From Cellulophaga sp. 20_2_10 (GTDB lineage: Bacteria > Bacteroidota > Bacteroidia > Flavobacteriales > Flavobacteriaceae), in assembly GCF_023476645.1 (NCBI RefSeq), contig NZ_JAMCOJ010000003.1, positions 434,001 through 498,000 on the forward strand: 64,000 bases of DNA. The letters run 5' to 3'. A program made the position numbers and the translations under genes. The notes beneath the pieces are model-generated. The model was not told the DNA's origin, made no database searches, and worked only from the letters and a program-made list of their open reading frames with translations. Of this stretch, positions 1-7,486 are shown in pieces (positions within the stretch are counted from its first letter, which is position 1; each line of letters opens with the position of its first letter).

Positions 1-2051
1 AAGTTTGATTTTATTGTTTGTAGTAGTTCTGTGTCAAATTCTTTTTCAGTTGATTCAAGTAAGTTTAAGAATTTGTACTCATTTTCTATTTTTGACTGAA
101 ACTCTTTGTCAATTCTCTCCGTAATTAACTTGTGATTTTTGAGAATACCTTGATTTTCTTTAATTGATTTAGAAAAATTAATACTTTCAAAGTCTTTGCT
201 ATGATTAGTTTTTAGTGAATAATCTTCAAAAAGTGTATATGTTGTTTTTTGCTCATTAAGTGTAGTTTTCTTTTCTTTTGAGAAGATAGAAATAGTTTTA
301 AATAAAAAACCATTTGTTTTTTCTTCATCAAAAAAATCGTTGTTTGCTTCGTGTTTTGTTAGGATGTTTTGAATAGAATTTTCAATATCACTAATTGAAG
401 TTTTTTGCAAATTAAATTGCTCATTTCTAATTTTATAATATTCTACTTCATAGCTTGAAATATCATCTAATATTATTTTCAACTCTTTTTTATAAATTGA
501 AAAGTCTTCTTCAATTTGTTGTTCTACAATAAATGGATTGTCTCCAACTAATTTTGCAGAGTTGATAAAAGAAAGGTTTATATGAGGTTTAAACTCTTCA
601 TATAAATTTTGCCCTTTTCTAATTAGTTCTAATAATTGATTTAGTTCAGATGATTCATAACTGAATGTGTCTTTTGCTAAATCAAGATTGTATTCTTCTG
701 AATTGTCTTTTAATTCTGACAATAGTGATCCGACAATGTGAGTCCAATTTTTATTACCGACTAAATTTGCACCTAATTTTTTGTGTTTCTTGTTTATTGA
801 ATCAATTAAGTTTTTTGACTTTTCAATTATGTTGTCTAAAGTTTCTTTGGAATGTGTATATCTATATCTGCGATATGAGGAATTATCAATTCTATCTCTT
901 ACCGAATCAACTGCGACTCTTCTGTCTTTAACAATATCTTTTAAAAGTACACATTGATAATTAAGACCCTTTTCATTTAGGGCGTTGTGCAATACTTCCA
1001 AAGCTGTCCGTTTTTCACAGACAACAATTGTCTTTTTTTGATTCTCTAGAGCATTTACTAAAATAGCTGTAAGCGATTGACTTTTTCCTGTTCCTGGTGG
1101 TCCTTGAATTAAAATGTTTCGAGAAGCTTTTAAAGAATGTAAAATTCCTTGTTGTGATGGGTCAGTTTCGACTGATGATATTGGTTGAAACGTATGTTCT
1201 TCCATATCCTCAAGGTCAATTGTAGCACCTTTTAATTCTAGTAAATTCGAATAATCGTGTATAATATTTTGCTTCTGAACCTCAAAAATTGAAAAAAGTC
1301 CGCCAAAATCTATAAATGAATTATTAGATGTTAATGGTAGCTTTTCGTAATATTTCTTTTCTGGAATAGATTTTACTTTATTTAGTTTTTTCTCAAATGT
1401 TTCACGAAGGTCATCTGGAATTGAGCTATTTATGGATTCAATGATATTTACACAAATATCTAAAAGTTCACTTTTATCAATTAAACCATCATCTAAAAAC
1501 TCACTAGAAATTTGATTGATTTCAATTTTGGAATCATTTTGTAAATGATTTATTAGAACCTCATTGATATAAATTGGGTCGTCTTCTGTTCGTAGTATTT
1601 CCCAAGTATTAAATTCTTTTGTTCTTCTTATTCTTAATGACCAAATTAAAATTGGTGCAACAGTTAATTTATTGTCTGATTGGTCACGTCTTACAAGTAT
1701 TGGAAAACCAAAACCAAATGTATTTATTCCTTTTTCTGATTCTATTGCATCTGTTTGATTGATAAGATTTTCAAAAGATTTTGTGATTTTCACCAATTGT
1801 GTTTGGTCATCTTCAAAAAGTGAATTCAAATCGGGAACATTATCTTTCCAACTAATTTTAAATTTTAAAGGTAATTCGGTTAATAATGCATTAATAAAAT
1901 TTGTAGGAAGATTTTCGTCAATGTGAGATAATCGTGTTAGATCAAACTTGTACCTTGAACGAGCTGGAATTGCATTTAAATGTACTCCTCTTCGGCTACC
2001 AACTTTTAGTCGGTTTTGTAATTCAATTAATAACTTTTCGGTTATCTCCAT
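1..2051 (-). CDS. UPF1-like superfamily 1 helicase / AAA ATPase (C-terminus outside window)
   Basis: An uninterrupted minus-strand frame of 683 codons begins at the ATG at 2051 (MEITEKLLIELQNRL) and runs off the left edge, so the C-terminus is missing. A P-loop GPPGTGKSQS lies at residues 317-326, followed about 20 residues later by a motif-Ia-like segment (TIVVCEKRTALEVL). This spacing is typical of the UPF1/DNA2 (COG1112-like) SF1 helicase group. Residues from about 480 onward are rich in Lys, Glu, Asn and Ile with coiled-coil character, which fits the long insertion found between the Walker A and Walker B parts of these proteins. Walker B and the later helicase motifs must lie outside the window. 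Proteins of this kind often occur in defence or mobile loci, but nothing here proves that role. Helicase-family assignment is good; function is unknown. Confidence 0.75.
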   Translation of the reverse strand, partial: MEITEKLLIELQNRLKVGSRRGVHLNAIPARSRYKFDLTRLSHIDENLPTNFINALLTELPLKFKISWKDNVPDLNSLFEDDQTQLVKITKSFENLINQTDAIESEKGINTFGFGFPILVRRDQSDNKLTVAPILIWSLRIRRTKEFNTWEILRTEDDPIYINEVLINHLQNDSKIEINQISSEFLDDGLIDKSELLDICVNIIESINSSIPDDLRETFEKKLNKVKSIPEKKYYEKLPLTSNNSFIDFGGLFSIFEVQKQNIIHDYSNLLELKGATIDLEDMEEHTFQPISSVETDPSQQGILHSLKASRNILIQGPPGTGKSQSLTAILVNALENQKKTIVVCEKRTALEVLHNALNEKGLNYQCVLLKDIVKDRRVAVDSVRDRIDNSSYRRYRYTHSKETLDNIIEKSKNLIDSINKKHKKLGANLVGNKNWTHIVGSLLSELKDNSEEYNLDLAKDTFSYESSELNQLLELIRKGQNLYEEFKPHINLSFINSAKLVGDNPFIVEQQIEEDFSIYKKELKIILDDISSYEVEYYKIRNEQFNLQKTSISDIENSIQNILTKHEANNDFFDEEKTNGFLFKTISIFSKEKKTTLNEQKTTYTLFEDYSLKTNHSKDFESINFSKSIKENQGILKNHKLITERIDKEFQSKIENEYKFLNLLESTEKEFDTELLQTIKSN

Positions 2052-2221
2052 ATTGCTAATATTTTAAATTATAACTTCTTAGTCATCCCCACAATGTATA
2101 AACTATTAAAATCACTTTATTACGGAAATCTGTAATTGGTAGGTTTTTATGTATAGTTGGTTCGCTAAAAAGTGTAGTTTGCTTTTTTAGTGTAACCTAA
2201 GATGCTTAAAAAGCTGTTTTT

Positions 2222-2911
2222 CTATTCTTTTTTTAACTGATATTCTCCCCATGGGTATTTCATTTTTAGGGTGTTTTTATCGAGGGCAAAACTATATCTA
2301 GCAAAATTTGTAATTGCATACCTAGATAGGCTGTCTATAATTACTTGTCCTGTATTTTGGGGTATGTTTATCTCTAGGTAATTGTCTTTGTGTTTGGTAT
2401 TTGGAATATACATTTCTATTTTTACAACACCCATATTCCTAGGTATTTCTAGTATGCCGCTATAATTGTAATCTACCTCTATTTTATTATTGTTTGCGTC
2501 GTAAAAAAAGAGTTGTCTCCCTGCTGTAAATTCTTGTTCTCCAGAATCATAAAAATAGTCACCTTCTTTAAAGAAAGTTTTTTCATTGGCTCTATTAAAA
2601 AACACTGTTAGAATTCCTTTTTTTAAGGATTCTTTTTTAAAGCTAACTTTGGGTTTTATTAGGTTAGATGGGTGTAAGTATATGCTATCTCCTTTTTGGG
2701 TGTAGTTGCCATACGAAAGTGTAATAGTCTCGTAGCAAACTTGGTCGTTTGTAAATTTATAACTAAAACTTTGGTCTGTATTTAATGTTAGTTGTACGTC
2801 TTGCGAAAAACCGTCACTAGTACTACCGCTATAATAATGGTAGGTATTATGTTGTGCTTGCGATTGTATGGCAACTATGTAAATAATAAAGAGAATCAGT
2901 TTTGTTTTCAT
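2222..2911 (-). CDS. Secreted or periplasmic hypothetical protein
   Basis: This 229-residue protein starts with a clear signal peptide (MKTKLILFIIYIVAIQSQAQ) ending in an AQ-type cleavage site common in Flavobacteriia. The mature part is rich in beta-forming residues with many Tyr and Asn and has no motif I recognise. It follows the DUF5071 gene with only 10 bases between them and is probably cotranscribed with the small genes upstream on the minus strand. It may be an extracytoplasmic or lipoprotein-like factor, but there is no lipobox cysteine at the cleavage site. The function is unknown. Confidence 0.6.
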   Translation of the reverse strand: MKTKLILFIIYIVAIQSQAQHNTYHYYSGSTSDGFSQDVQLTLNTDQSFSYKFTNDQVCYETITLSYGNYTQKGDSIYLHPSNLIKPKVSFKKESLKKGILTVFFNRANEKTFFKEGDYFYDSGEQEFTAGRQLFFYDANNNKIEVDYNYSGILEIPRNMGVVKIEMYIPNTKHKDNYLEINIPQNTGQVIIDSLSRYAITNFARYSFALDKNTLKMKYPWGEYQLKKE

Positions 2912-2921
2912 ACTATAGTTT

Positions 2922-3299
2922 TTACGTGCCTTTAATTATTTCTAGGGCTAAGTCCTGTATTTCTTCTGCAACCTCTTCTGGTGTTGGCTGTGTGGCAATA
3001 CGTTTAAATTCTGCTAGTAGTTTTGGAGCAATTGGTGTTGTTGCATTTGCACCAAAAACTAAAAGAAGCCAGTATTTCCAGACTTCGTCGTTACCCTTTA
3101 AAATCACAATAATATCATCTGCAATATATTCTGCTATAGATTGTAAATACAGAGCAAGTGGACCAGCAACGGGCCAGTTTAAATCTTGCAGCCAAGTAAG
3201 TAATTCTGGTACTATTGGTTTAATATCTTGATAGCTGTAATTTTTTAAAAGAGCTATAGCCTCTAAGTCTCCTTTATGTTTGGGTAATGGCGGTTGCAC
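2922..3299 (-). CDS. DUF5071 domain-containing protein
   Basis: The 125-residue protein matches the DUF5071 pattern: an N-terminal PLPKHKGDLEAI stretch, then PELLTWLQDLNWPVAGPLA, and a helical C-terminus. The frame has no ATG near its N-terminus. The only reasonable start is GTG at 3299, two bases after the stop of the upstream gene, so translation may be coupled. There is no signal peptide, so it is probably cytoplasmic, unlike its secreted neighbours. The biochemical role of DUF5071 is not known to me. Some members sit near toxin-immunity loci, but that is not supported by the context here. Confidence 0.7.
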   Translation of the reverse strand: MQPPLPKHKGDLEAIALLKNYSYQDIKPIVPELLTWLQDLNWPVAGPLALYLQSIAEYIADDIIVILKGNDEVWKYWLLLVFGANATTPIAPKLLAEFKRIATQPTPEEVAEEIQDLALEIIKGT

Positions 3300-3301
3300 T
3301 A

Positions 3302-4030
3302 TTAATTTTCTTTTTTAAACCCTTTGTTGGTCAGCTTCCATTGGGCTAGTGTTTGTTCTCTTTTGTAAAAACCTCTTTCTTCATCTTCTGGGTAACTAAA
3401 ATAAGACAATATTTTTTTTTCTGCGTCGTACTTTATTTTTATGTCTTGCCCGCGGTTTGCTTCTGTAAAAATATAATCTTTGCCAATAAAGGCAGTATTG
3501 CTTTTTTGTAATACGCCATCTACTATTTTGTACACTGTTGCTGTACTGTGATGTTTACCGCCACAACAAGTTCCCCAGCCCAATATTAAGTAGTGGGGTT
3601 GGTTGTTAATTTCTATGCTGTGCAAGCCAGTAATAAAAATATCTATTCCGCCAGTATTTGGATCTTTTAAGTTGGTGTATTTAATAGTGTTATTCTCTGT
3701 TTTGTATTGTGCATATACTACAGAAGAATGGCAACAGCCAGAGTCTCTCTCGCCCCAAGTATATGTTTTTACCACACTGTCTAAGCTGTATTGTATGCTT
3801 ATGTGTTTGGATAAACTATCATAAGGGTTTGTAAAGCTAGTGGAGTCTTTTAAGTGTTCTAAAAATCGTTCTTTTACAAAAGGAAACATACTGTTTGCCA
3901 TTTGAAAATCTACTTCTTGGTAGGCTTTAAATGTAGTGGTTAGCAGTACATCAGAATAATTGTATTCTTCTTGGGCTAACGTACTATTGCATATTACAAA
4001 TGCAAAAAATAATATTTTAAGTTTTTTCAT
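3302..4030 (-). CDS. Secreted hypothetical protein
   Basis: I place the start at the ATG at 4030, giving 242 residues. It is followed directly by a signal peptide (MKKLKILFFAFVICNSTLAQ) and avoids an overlap with the upstream gene that an earlier start would create. The mature protein contains an adjacent Cys-Cys pair twice (SGCCHSS and TCCGGKHH) plus further aromatic residues, suggesting disulfides or metal binding in the periplasm. No family was recognised. It belongs to a minus-strand run of small envelope genes between 2222 and 6908. Confidence 0.6.
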   Translation of the reverse strand: MKKLKILFFAFVICNSTLAQEEYNYSDVLLTTTFKAYQEVDFQMANSMFPFVKERFLEHLKDSTSFTNPYDSLSKHISIQYSLDSVVKTYTWGERDSGCCHSSVVYAQYKTENNTIKYTNLKDPNTGGIDIFITGLHSIEINNQPHYLILGWGTCCGGKHHSTATVYKIVDGVLQKSNTAFIGKDYIFTEANRGQDIKIKYDAEKKILSYFSYPEDEERGFYKREQTLAQWKLTNKGFKKEN

Positions 4031-4046
4031 TGCTTTAGTTTTATTA

Positions 4047-4445
4047 TTAGCTCGCTTTTCTAACAATTATATTTTTCCACTTTAAGGCAAACATAACAGT
4101 TATGCCAATTAGACCAAGACTAAAAACATAATAACCAATACCTATTGCCTTGTGCATACAGAACGATGTTAAAAACAAGAAAAATAGAATACGTAATACG
4201 TGCCATATTGATGAGCTAATCATATCAGATGTTTTTATAACTTCAATGTTGAAATCATTTTTGCCTAGAATTTTTATTGGAAAAGCATTGCTTTTTTTAT
4301 CGCCGTATTTGGCATAAATGGTTTTAGAACTCTCTGTTAATTCTACTTCTATTTTATCTGTAAGTATCCCTAGTTCCTTATTATCTAAAAAAAGAGTAAT
4401 GGGCTGGTTAACTTTTGACTTTAGATTAATGTAAATAGTTTTCAT
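4047..4445 (-). CDS. Hypothetical membrane protein with N-terminal beta domain
   Basis: This 132-residue protein has a hydrophilic, beta-rich N-terminal part of about 75 residues, ending near FNIEVIKTSD. Two predicted transmembrane helices follow (around residues 82-100 and 104-122) with a short basic C-terminus. It is packed between two other envelope genes, 10 bases after the 306-residue membrane protein and 16 bases before the next gene, so all are probably one transcript. The fold may be a small PEGA or Ig-like domain tethered to the inner membrane, but this is a guess from composition. No family was recognised. Confidence 0.55.
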   Translation of the reverse strand: MKTIYINLKSKVNQPITLFLDNKELGILTDKIEVELTESSKTIYAKYGDKKSNAFPIKILGKNDFNIEVIKTSDMISSSIWHVLRILFFLFLTSFCMHKAIGIGYYVFSLGLIGITVMFALKWKNIIVRKAS

Positions 4446-4455
4446 GCATATATTT

Positions 4456-5376
4456 TTAGGTGTAATCCCTATAAGAGATTTCTAATTTTTTAATTTGTTT
4501 AATTATATTTTCTTCTCTTTTAAGACTTATAAAATCTATAGGTATCTTAAAGTCTTTATGGTACACAGTATGTATAATTATTAATGTAGTTCTGTTTCTT
4601 CCGCCTCCTATAATTTCTTTAGAGGCATAGGTTATATCTTCTATTGATACTACAGTTTTTATAAACGGATTTATTAATTTTTTAATTATAATGTAATTTT
4701 TAGAACTTTCTATATACCCCATATTAAAAGTGAAAAGAAGCATAAACAAAAACGTACCTATACTAAATAAAAAATAACCAGGATCTAAATAGTTAGTGGT
4801 ACATAGGTCTATTAAGAATATAAAAGTAGCTAGTACTGCAGTTGCCATTAGTATTCTAATACCGAAAATATAAAATGGTATGGGTGTGGTTTTGTTGGTA
4901 ATATTAATTCTGCTGTTCTCTAATGACTTACTTTCTTGTACTTGTTTTTTACCAAGTTTATTGTCTAGGAACAAACGTATTTTCCAAAAATTGGAGTAGT
5001 ATGTTTCTTTTAAATATAATTTTTTGTTGTTTTTTAAGTGTATGGTTAGTCCTTTTTCATGAATAGTAAAGAACATAAATTTAGAAGGTACATTACTGTA
5101 AAGGTCTACACTAAGTACATCATTGTAGTTGTACGTTTTAAATAGGCCTACTCTCATATTTTTAGAATTAGCTCTAAAAAAAACTAGGCTCTTTGCTATT
5201 ATATAAAACCCGTATAATACAAAAGCGATAAAGGCTATTAAAAATAGTATTAGCTCTTCTTTAGTCACTAAAAGGATGTAAAGAAAAAATAATACAGCAA
5301 CAAAAAAAAATAACAAGAATACATACAGAAAATTGAATCTGCTTGTTACGGTTGTATTTTTTGAATTATTGCGCAT
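4456..5376 (-). CDS. Membrane protein with internal duplication (2TM plus PH-like domain, twice)
   Basis: The 306-residue protein appears to consist of two similar halves. Each half begins with two strongly hydrophobic helices (about residues 14-68 and 168-222) and continues into a soluble beta-rich stretch of about 80 residues ending in an amphipathic helix (IRLFLDNKLG and IIKQIKKLEIS). Two membrane helices plus a small beta-barrel-like domain is the layout of bacterial PH-domain membrane proteins, so I infer a duplicated bPH-type architecture. This needs structural confirmation. It is probably first in a transcript with the next small membrane gene. Function is unknown. Confidence 0.55.
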   Translation of the reverse strand: MRNNSKNTTVTSRFNFLYVFLLFFFVAVLFFLYILLVTKEELILFLIAFIAFVLYGFYIIAKSLVFFRANSKNMRVGLFKTYNYNDVLSVDLYSNVPSKFMFFTIHEKGLTIHLKNNKKLYLKETYYSNFWKIRLFLDNKLGKKQVQESKSLENSRINITNKTTPIPFYIFGIRILMATAVLATFIFLIDLCTTNYLDPGYFLFSIGTFLFMLLFTFNMGYIESSKNYIIIKKLINPFIKTVVSIEDITYASKEIIGGGRNRTTLIIIHTVYHKDFKIPIDFISLKREENIIKQIKKLEISYRDYT

Positions 5377-5524
5377 CTTACTTTAATTATAAGCACAAAT
5401 TATAAAATACAATAAAGATTGTAAAGCTTCAATGTTTATTTGTAGCAGTTAGGTTTATTATCGTACTAAAATAGTAACTAGTGGAAGATAAATTTGAAAT
5501 CGTTAAATGCGTACATAGGATGTA

Positions 5525-5710
5525 TTATTTTTTTACTTCTTTTCTATAAGCATTTAGTATAAGAACAGCCATAAATAGCCATATGAGTCTATACAGCCAA
5601 ATATTTACATCTTTTCCAAAAAAGAACACTGTTTCTGTATCTCTAAAAAAACTGTATGCAACATTTGCTAAGGCAAGTGTACCTCCAATAATTAAAATTG
5701 TCTTTCTCAT
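5525..5710 (-). CDS. Small two-helix membrane protein
   Basis: The 61-residue frame begins MRKTILIIGGTLALANVAYS, has a second hydrophobic helix (IWLYRLIWLFMAVLILNAY) and ends in a Lys-rich tail, a plausible helical hairpin. It lies 11 bases downstream of the DUF1275 gene on the same strand, which supports it as a real, cotranscribed gene. An open frame on the opposite strand is its shadow. No family was recognised. Confidence 0.5.
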   Translation of the reverse strand: MRKTILIIGGTLALANVAYSFFRDTETVFFFGKDVNIWLYRLIWLFMAVLILNAYRKEVKK

Positions 5711-5721
5711 AATAGCTACTT

Positions 5722-6462
5722 TTATTTATTTTTTCTTTGATTGTATTTCCTTTTTGTCTTTATCACTTTGTATCTAAAATCATCATAAAATAGACTTACT
5801 AATAAGAGTACAGCGGCAACAATTAAGGTGTTTAGTTTTAAATCTATTTTAGAGTAGAGTAGACCTCCGACTAATCCGCCAGTAAAAAAGAATAGTATAA
5901 TATAAATTCTAAGTTTAATAGTCGATTTTAGTTTGTCTCTTTGAGTGTGGACTTTTGGAAAAAATAGTTGAGAAATTTCAATTCCTAAATCGGTAAAAAG
6001 CCCTGTTAAGTGTGTTGTTCTAACCACGGCATTAGAAATTTTGGTAACATAAGAATTCTGTAAGCCCATTGATAAAAGTAGTAAGCAGGCAATTAAATCT
6101 GGATACTTTATAGAAGTAAAATTGCCAAGCATGGCAATAGCTATTAAAATTACCGATTCTAATACCGTGGGTAATACAAAAACATTTAGCTTTTTGTTTT
6201 CTCTGTACTTTTCAATTAAAAAACTAGATAAAAAAGAGCCTAGTAGAAAAGAGAATATATAGAGAAAATAGATGGTTCCTTTCCAAAATTTGAAATTAGT
6301 GACATCGTACATAAATAATGCAAAATGCCCTGTAACATTGGTCGTTAATTGCTTAAAAGATAAAAATCCTGTAACATTTACTATGCCGGCAACAAAAGAT
6401 AATACCGTAGCAATTTGTAAATTATGTTTTAACGTTCTGTTTTTTCCTTGATGTCTAAACAT
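5722..6462 (-). CDS. YoaK/DUF1275 family membrane protein
   Basis: The 246-residue protein has about six membrane helices and the DUF1275 signature near the N-terminus: a helix with VAGIVNVTGF followed by TTNVTGHFALF, and later a loop with GLQNSYVTKISN and RTTHLTGLFTDLG. Members of this family are predicted inner-membrane transporters or permease-like proteins whose substrate is unknown. The last 40 residues are basic and cytosolic. The downstream 61-residue membrane protein is probably cotranscribed. Family assignment is secure; the function is not. Confidence 0.85.
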   Translation of the reverse strand: MFRHQGKNRTLKHNLQIATVLSFVAGIVNVTGFLSFKQLTTNVTGHFALFMYDVTNFKFWKGTIYFLYIFSFLLGSFLSSFLIEKYRENKKLNVFVLPTVLESVILIAIAMLGNFTSIKYPDLIACLLLLSMGLQNSYVTKISNAVVRTTHLTGLFTDLGIEISQLFFPKVHTQRDKLKSTIKLRIYIILFFFTGGLVGGLLYSKIDLKLNTLIVAAVLLLVSLFYDDFRYKVIKTKRKYNQRKNK

Positions 6463-6548
6463 ATACTCTTTGTTTAACCTTAGGTAATCTTAGAAATGAG
6501 TTTTTCTGTTTAATATATTAAGATCTAGTACTATTCATTATACTTCCT

Positions 6549-6908
6549 TTATAGTTCGCTAGCAGCACCTATAAAGATAACGCCTATAAAAACCATAACA
6601 TAAAAAGCGATCCATATTAGGGAGATTACTACGCCAGCAATGGCAAGTCCACGAGGACGTTTAAAAAGACCTATTATCGAGAAAATTAGGCCTAAAATCC
6701 ATATTAAATGTCCAATTATAGGAACGCAGTACAATATGTAAGCAATTATAGATATTATAAAACCGGCAATACCCATACTATTACTACCGTTATTATTATT
6801 ATTATTATTATTATTATTCTGATTTATAATAATTGGCCGTGCCTGTAATGGTTGCTCTTGGTTGTGTTGTTCGTTTTGTTCTTGGTTCTGTGGTACTAAT
6901 TCACTCAT
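6549..6908 (-). CDS. DUF4190-like membrane protein with poly-Asn linker
   Basis: The 119-residue protein has a polar N-terminus rich in Gln, Glu and Asn, a run of ten asparagines at about residues 31-40, then two or three hydrophobic helices with the glycine-rich pattern typical of DUF4190 (GIAGFIISIIAYIL, GLIFSIIGLFKRP, LAIAGVVISLIW). The poly-Asn run is encoded by a pure AAT triplet repeat (see the repeat at 6790-6818), so linker length could change in frame by slippage. The protein is probably an inner-membrane protein with the Asn/Gln-rich tail in the cytoplasm. Its function is unknown. Confidence 0.7.
   Translation of the reverse strand: MSELVPQNQEQNEQHNQEQPLQARPIIINQNNNNNNNNNNGSNSMGIAGFIISIIAYILYCVPIIGHLIWILGLIFSIIGLFKRPRGLAIAGVVISLIWIAFYVMVFIGVIFIGAASEL
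6790..6818. repeat. Triplet microsatellite (TTA/AAT)n inside a gene
   Basis: A pure 29-base trinucleotide tract (TTA nine times plus TT on the plus strand) encodes the poly-Asn linker of the DUF4190-like protein. Because the unit is three bases, copy-number changes would alter linker length without breaking the frame. Confidence 0.9.
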
Positions 6909-7098
6909 AAAATGCGTTATTTAACTTAAAGTAAACAAGGTTTTCTTAAGTGTATAGTTGTTTGAGTTTAGGGGTAATTTGCTTTTAAAAACAAAGTAAC
7001 TAAAATAGTACGTATAAATAGTATCTGTATGTAAAAAATAAAAATCTAGAGGGCAAAGCAATTAGAAGAGAAGGAAATACGAAAGTTGTTAAAAAGCA

Positions 7099-7134
7099 AA
7101 AACCCTTGAAAATCGTTAGATTAACAAGGGTTTT
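7099..7134 (-). terminator. Intrinsic terminator of the tRNA operon
   Basis: A 10-bp perfect stem (7099-7108 with 7125-7134, core CCCTTG/CAAGGG) with A/T-rich shoulders lies two bases beyond the 3' end of tRNA-Leu on the minus strand. In that direction the stem ends in a T-rich run. Confidence 0.8.
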
Positions 7135-7135
7135 G

Positions 7136-7219
7136 TACTCGAGATGGGACTTGAACCCATACGGACTAATGTCCATTGGATTTTAAGTCCAACGTGTCTA
7201 CCAATTCCACCACTCGAGC
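7136..7219 (-). tRNA. tRNA-Leu (anticodon TAA)
   Basis: On the minus strand the sequence folds as a class II tRNA of 84 nt. The acceptor stem starts GCTCGAG and closes with CTCGAGT (one G-U pair). There is a long variable arm, a GGGTTCAAGTCCC T-arm and an anticodon stem TTGGA/TCCAA around the loop CTTAAAA, giving anticodon TAA. CCA is not encoded. It follows tRNA-Gly by 45 bases in the same transcript. Confidence 0.96.
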
Positions 7220-7264
7220 AAATTAACTGTTATTACTAACAGGCAATTGGTATAATTTTTTCTG

Positions 7265-7336
7265 AGCGAAAAAAGGGATTCGAACCCTCGACCTCCACCT
7301 TGGCAAGGTGATGCTCTACCCCTGAGCTACTTTCGC
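7265..7336 (-). tRNA. tRNA-Gly (anticodon GCC)
   Basis: The 72-nt minus-strand sequence folds as a cloverleaf. The acceptor stem is GCGAAAG paired with TTTTCGC (one G-U), the D-arm contains AGCTCAGGGGTAGAGC, the anticodon stem ACCTT/AAGGT surrounds the GCC anticodon, and the T-arm is GAGGGTTCGAATCCCTT. CCA is not encoded. It is the first gene of a two-tRNA operon. Confidence 0.96.
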
Positions 7337-7374
7337 AATTTTAATGAACGTTACATCTTTGTTAGATGCGGGTG

Positions 7375-7404
7375 CAAATTTAAGACAATTTTCTAAATCA
7401 CAAA
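7375..7404 (-). promoter_or_regulatory. Bacteroidota-type promoter of the tRNA-Gly/tRNA-Leu operon
   Basis: Read on the minus strand, TTTG (7401-7404) is followed after exactly 18 bases by TAAATTTG (7375-7382), a full match to the Bacteroidota sigma-A promoter pattern. It lies 38 bases upstream of tRNA-Gly. Confidence 0.8.
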
Positions 7405-7413
7405 GCCATTTTC

Positions 7414-7486
7414 AAAAAAAATATTAATATTTTTTTTATGTTTTATTTTACGTGTTTCAATTGTCGTAAAATGAGCAGTTTACGAC
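7414..7486 (-). terminator. Probable mutS 3' hairpins
   Basis: Directly after the mutS stop codon lies an 8-bp perfect hairpin (7463-7470 with 7479-7486, GTCGTAAA/TTTACGAC, 8-base loop). It is followed on the minus strand by a 24-bp perfect A/T palindrome (7414-7437, A8-TATTAATA-T8) that supplies a T-run. Together they are a plausible but unusual terminator. Confidence 0.45.

Noticed and set aside
5377-5524. A hidden small gene or RNA between the duplicated membrane protein and the 61-residue protein gene
   Set aside because: The stretch is AT-rich with no convincing start codon, hairpin or promoter box.
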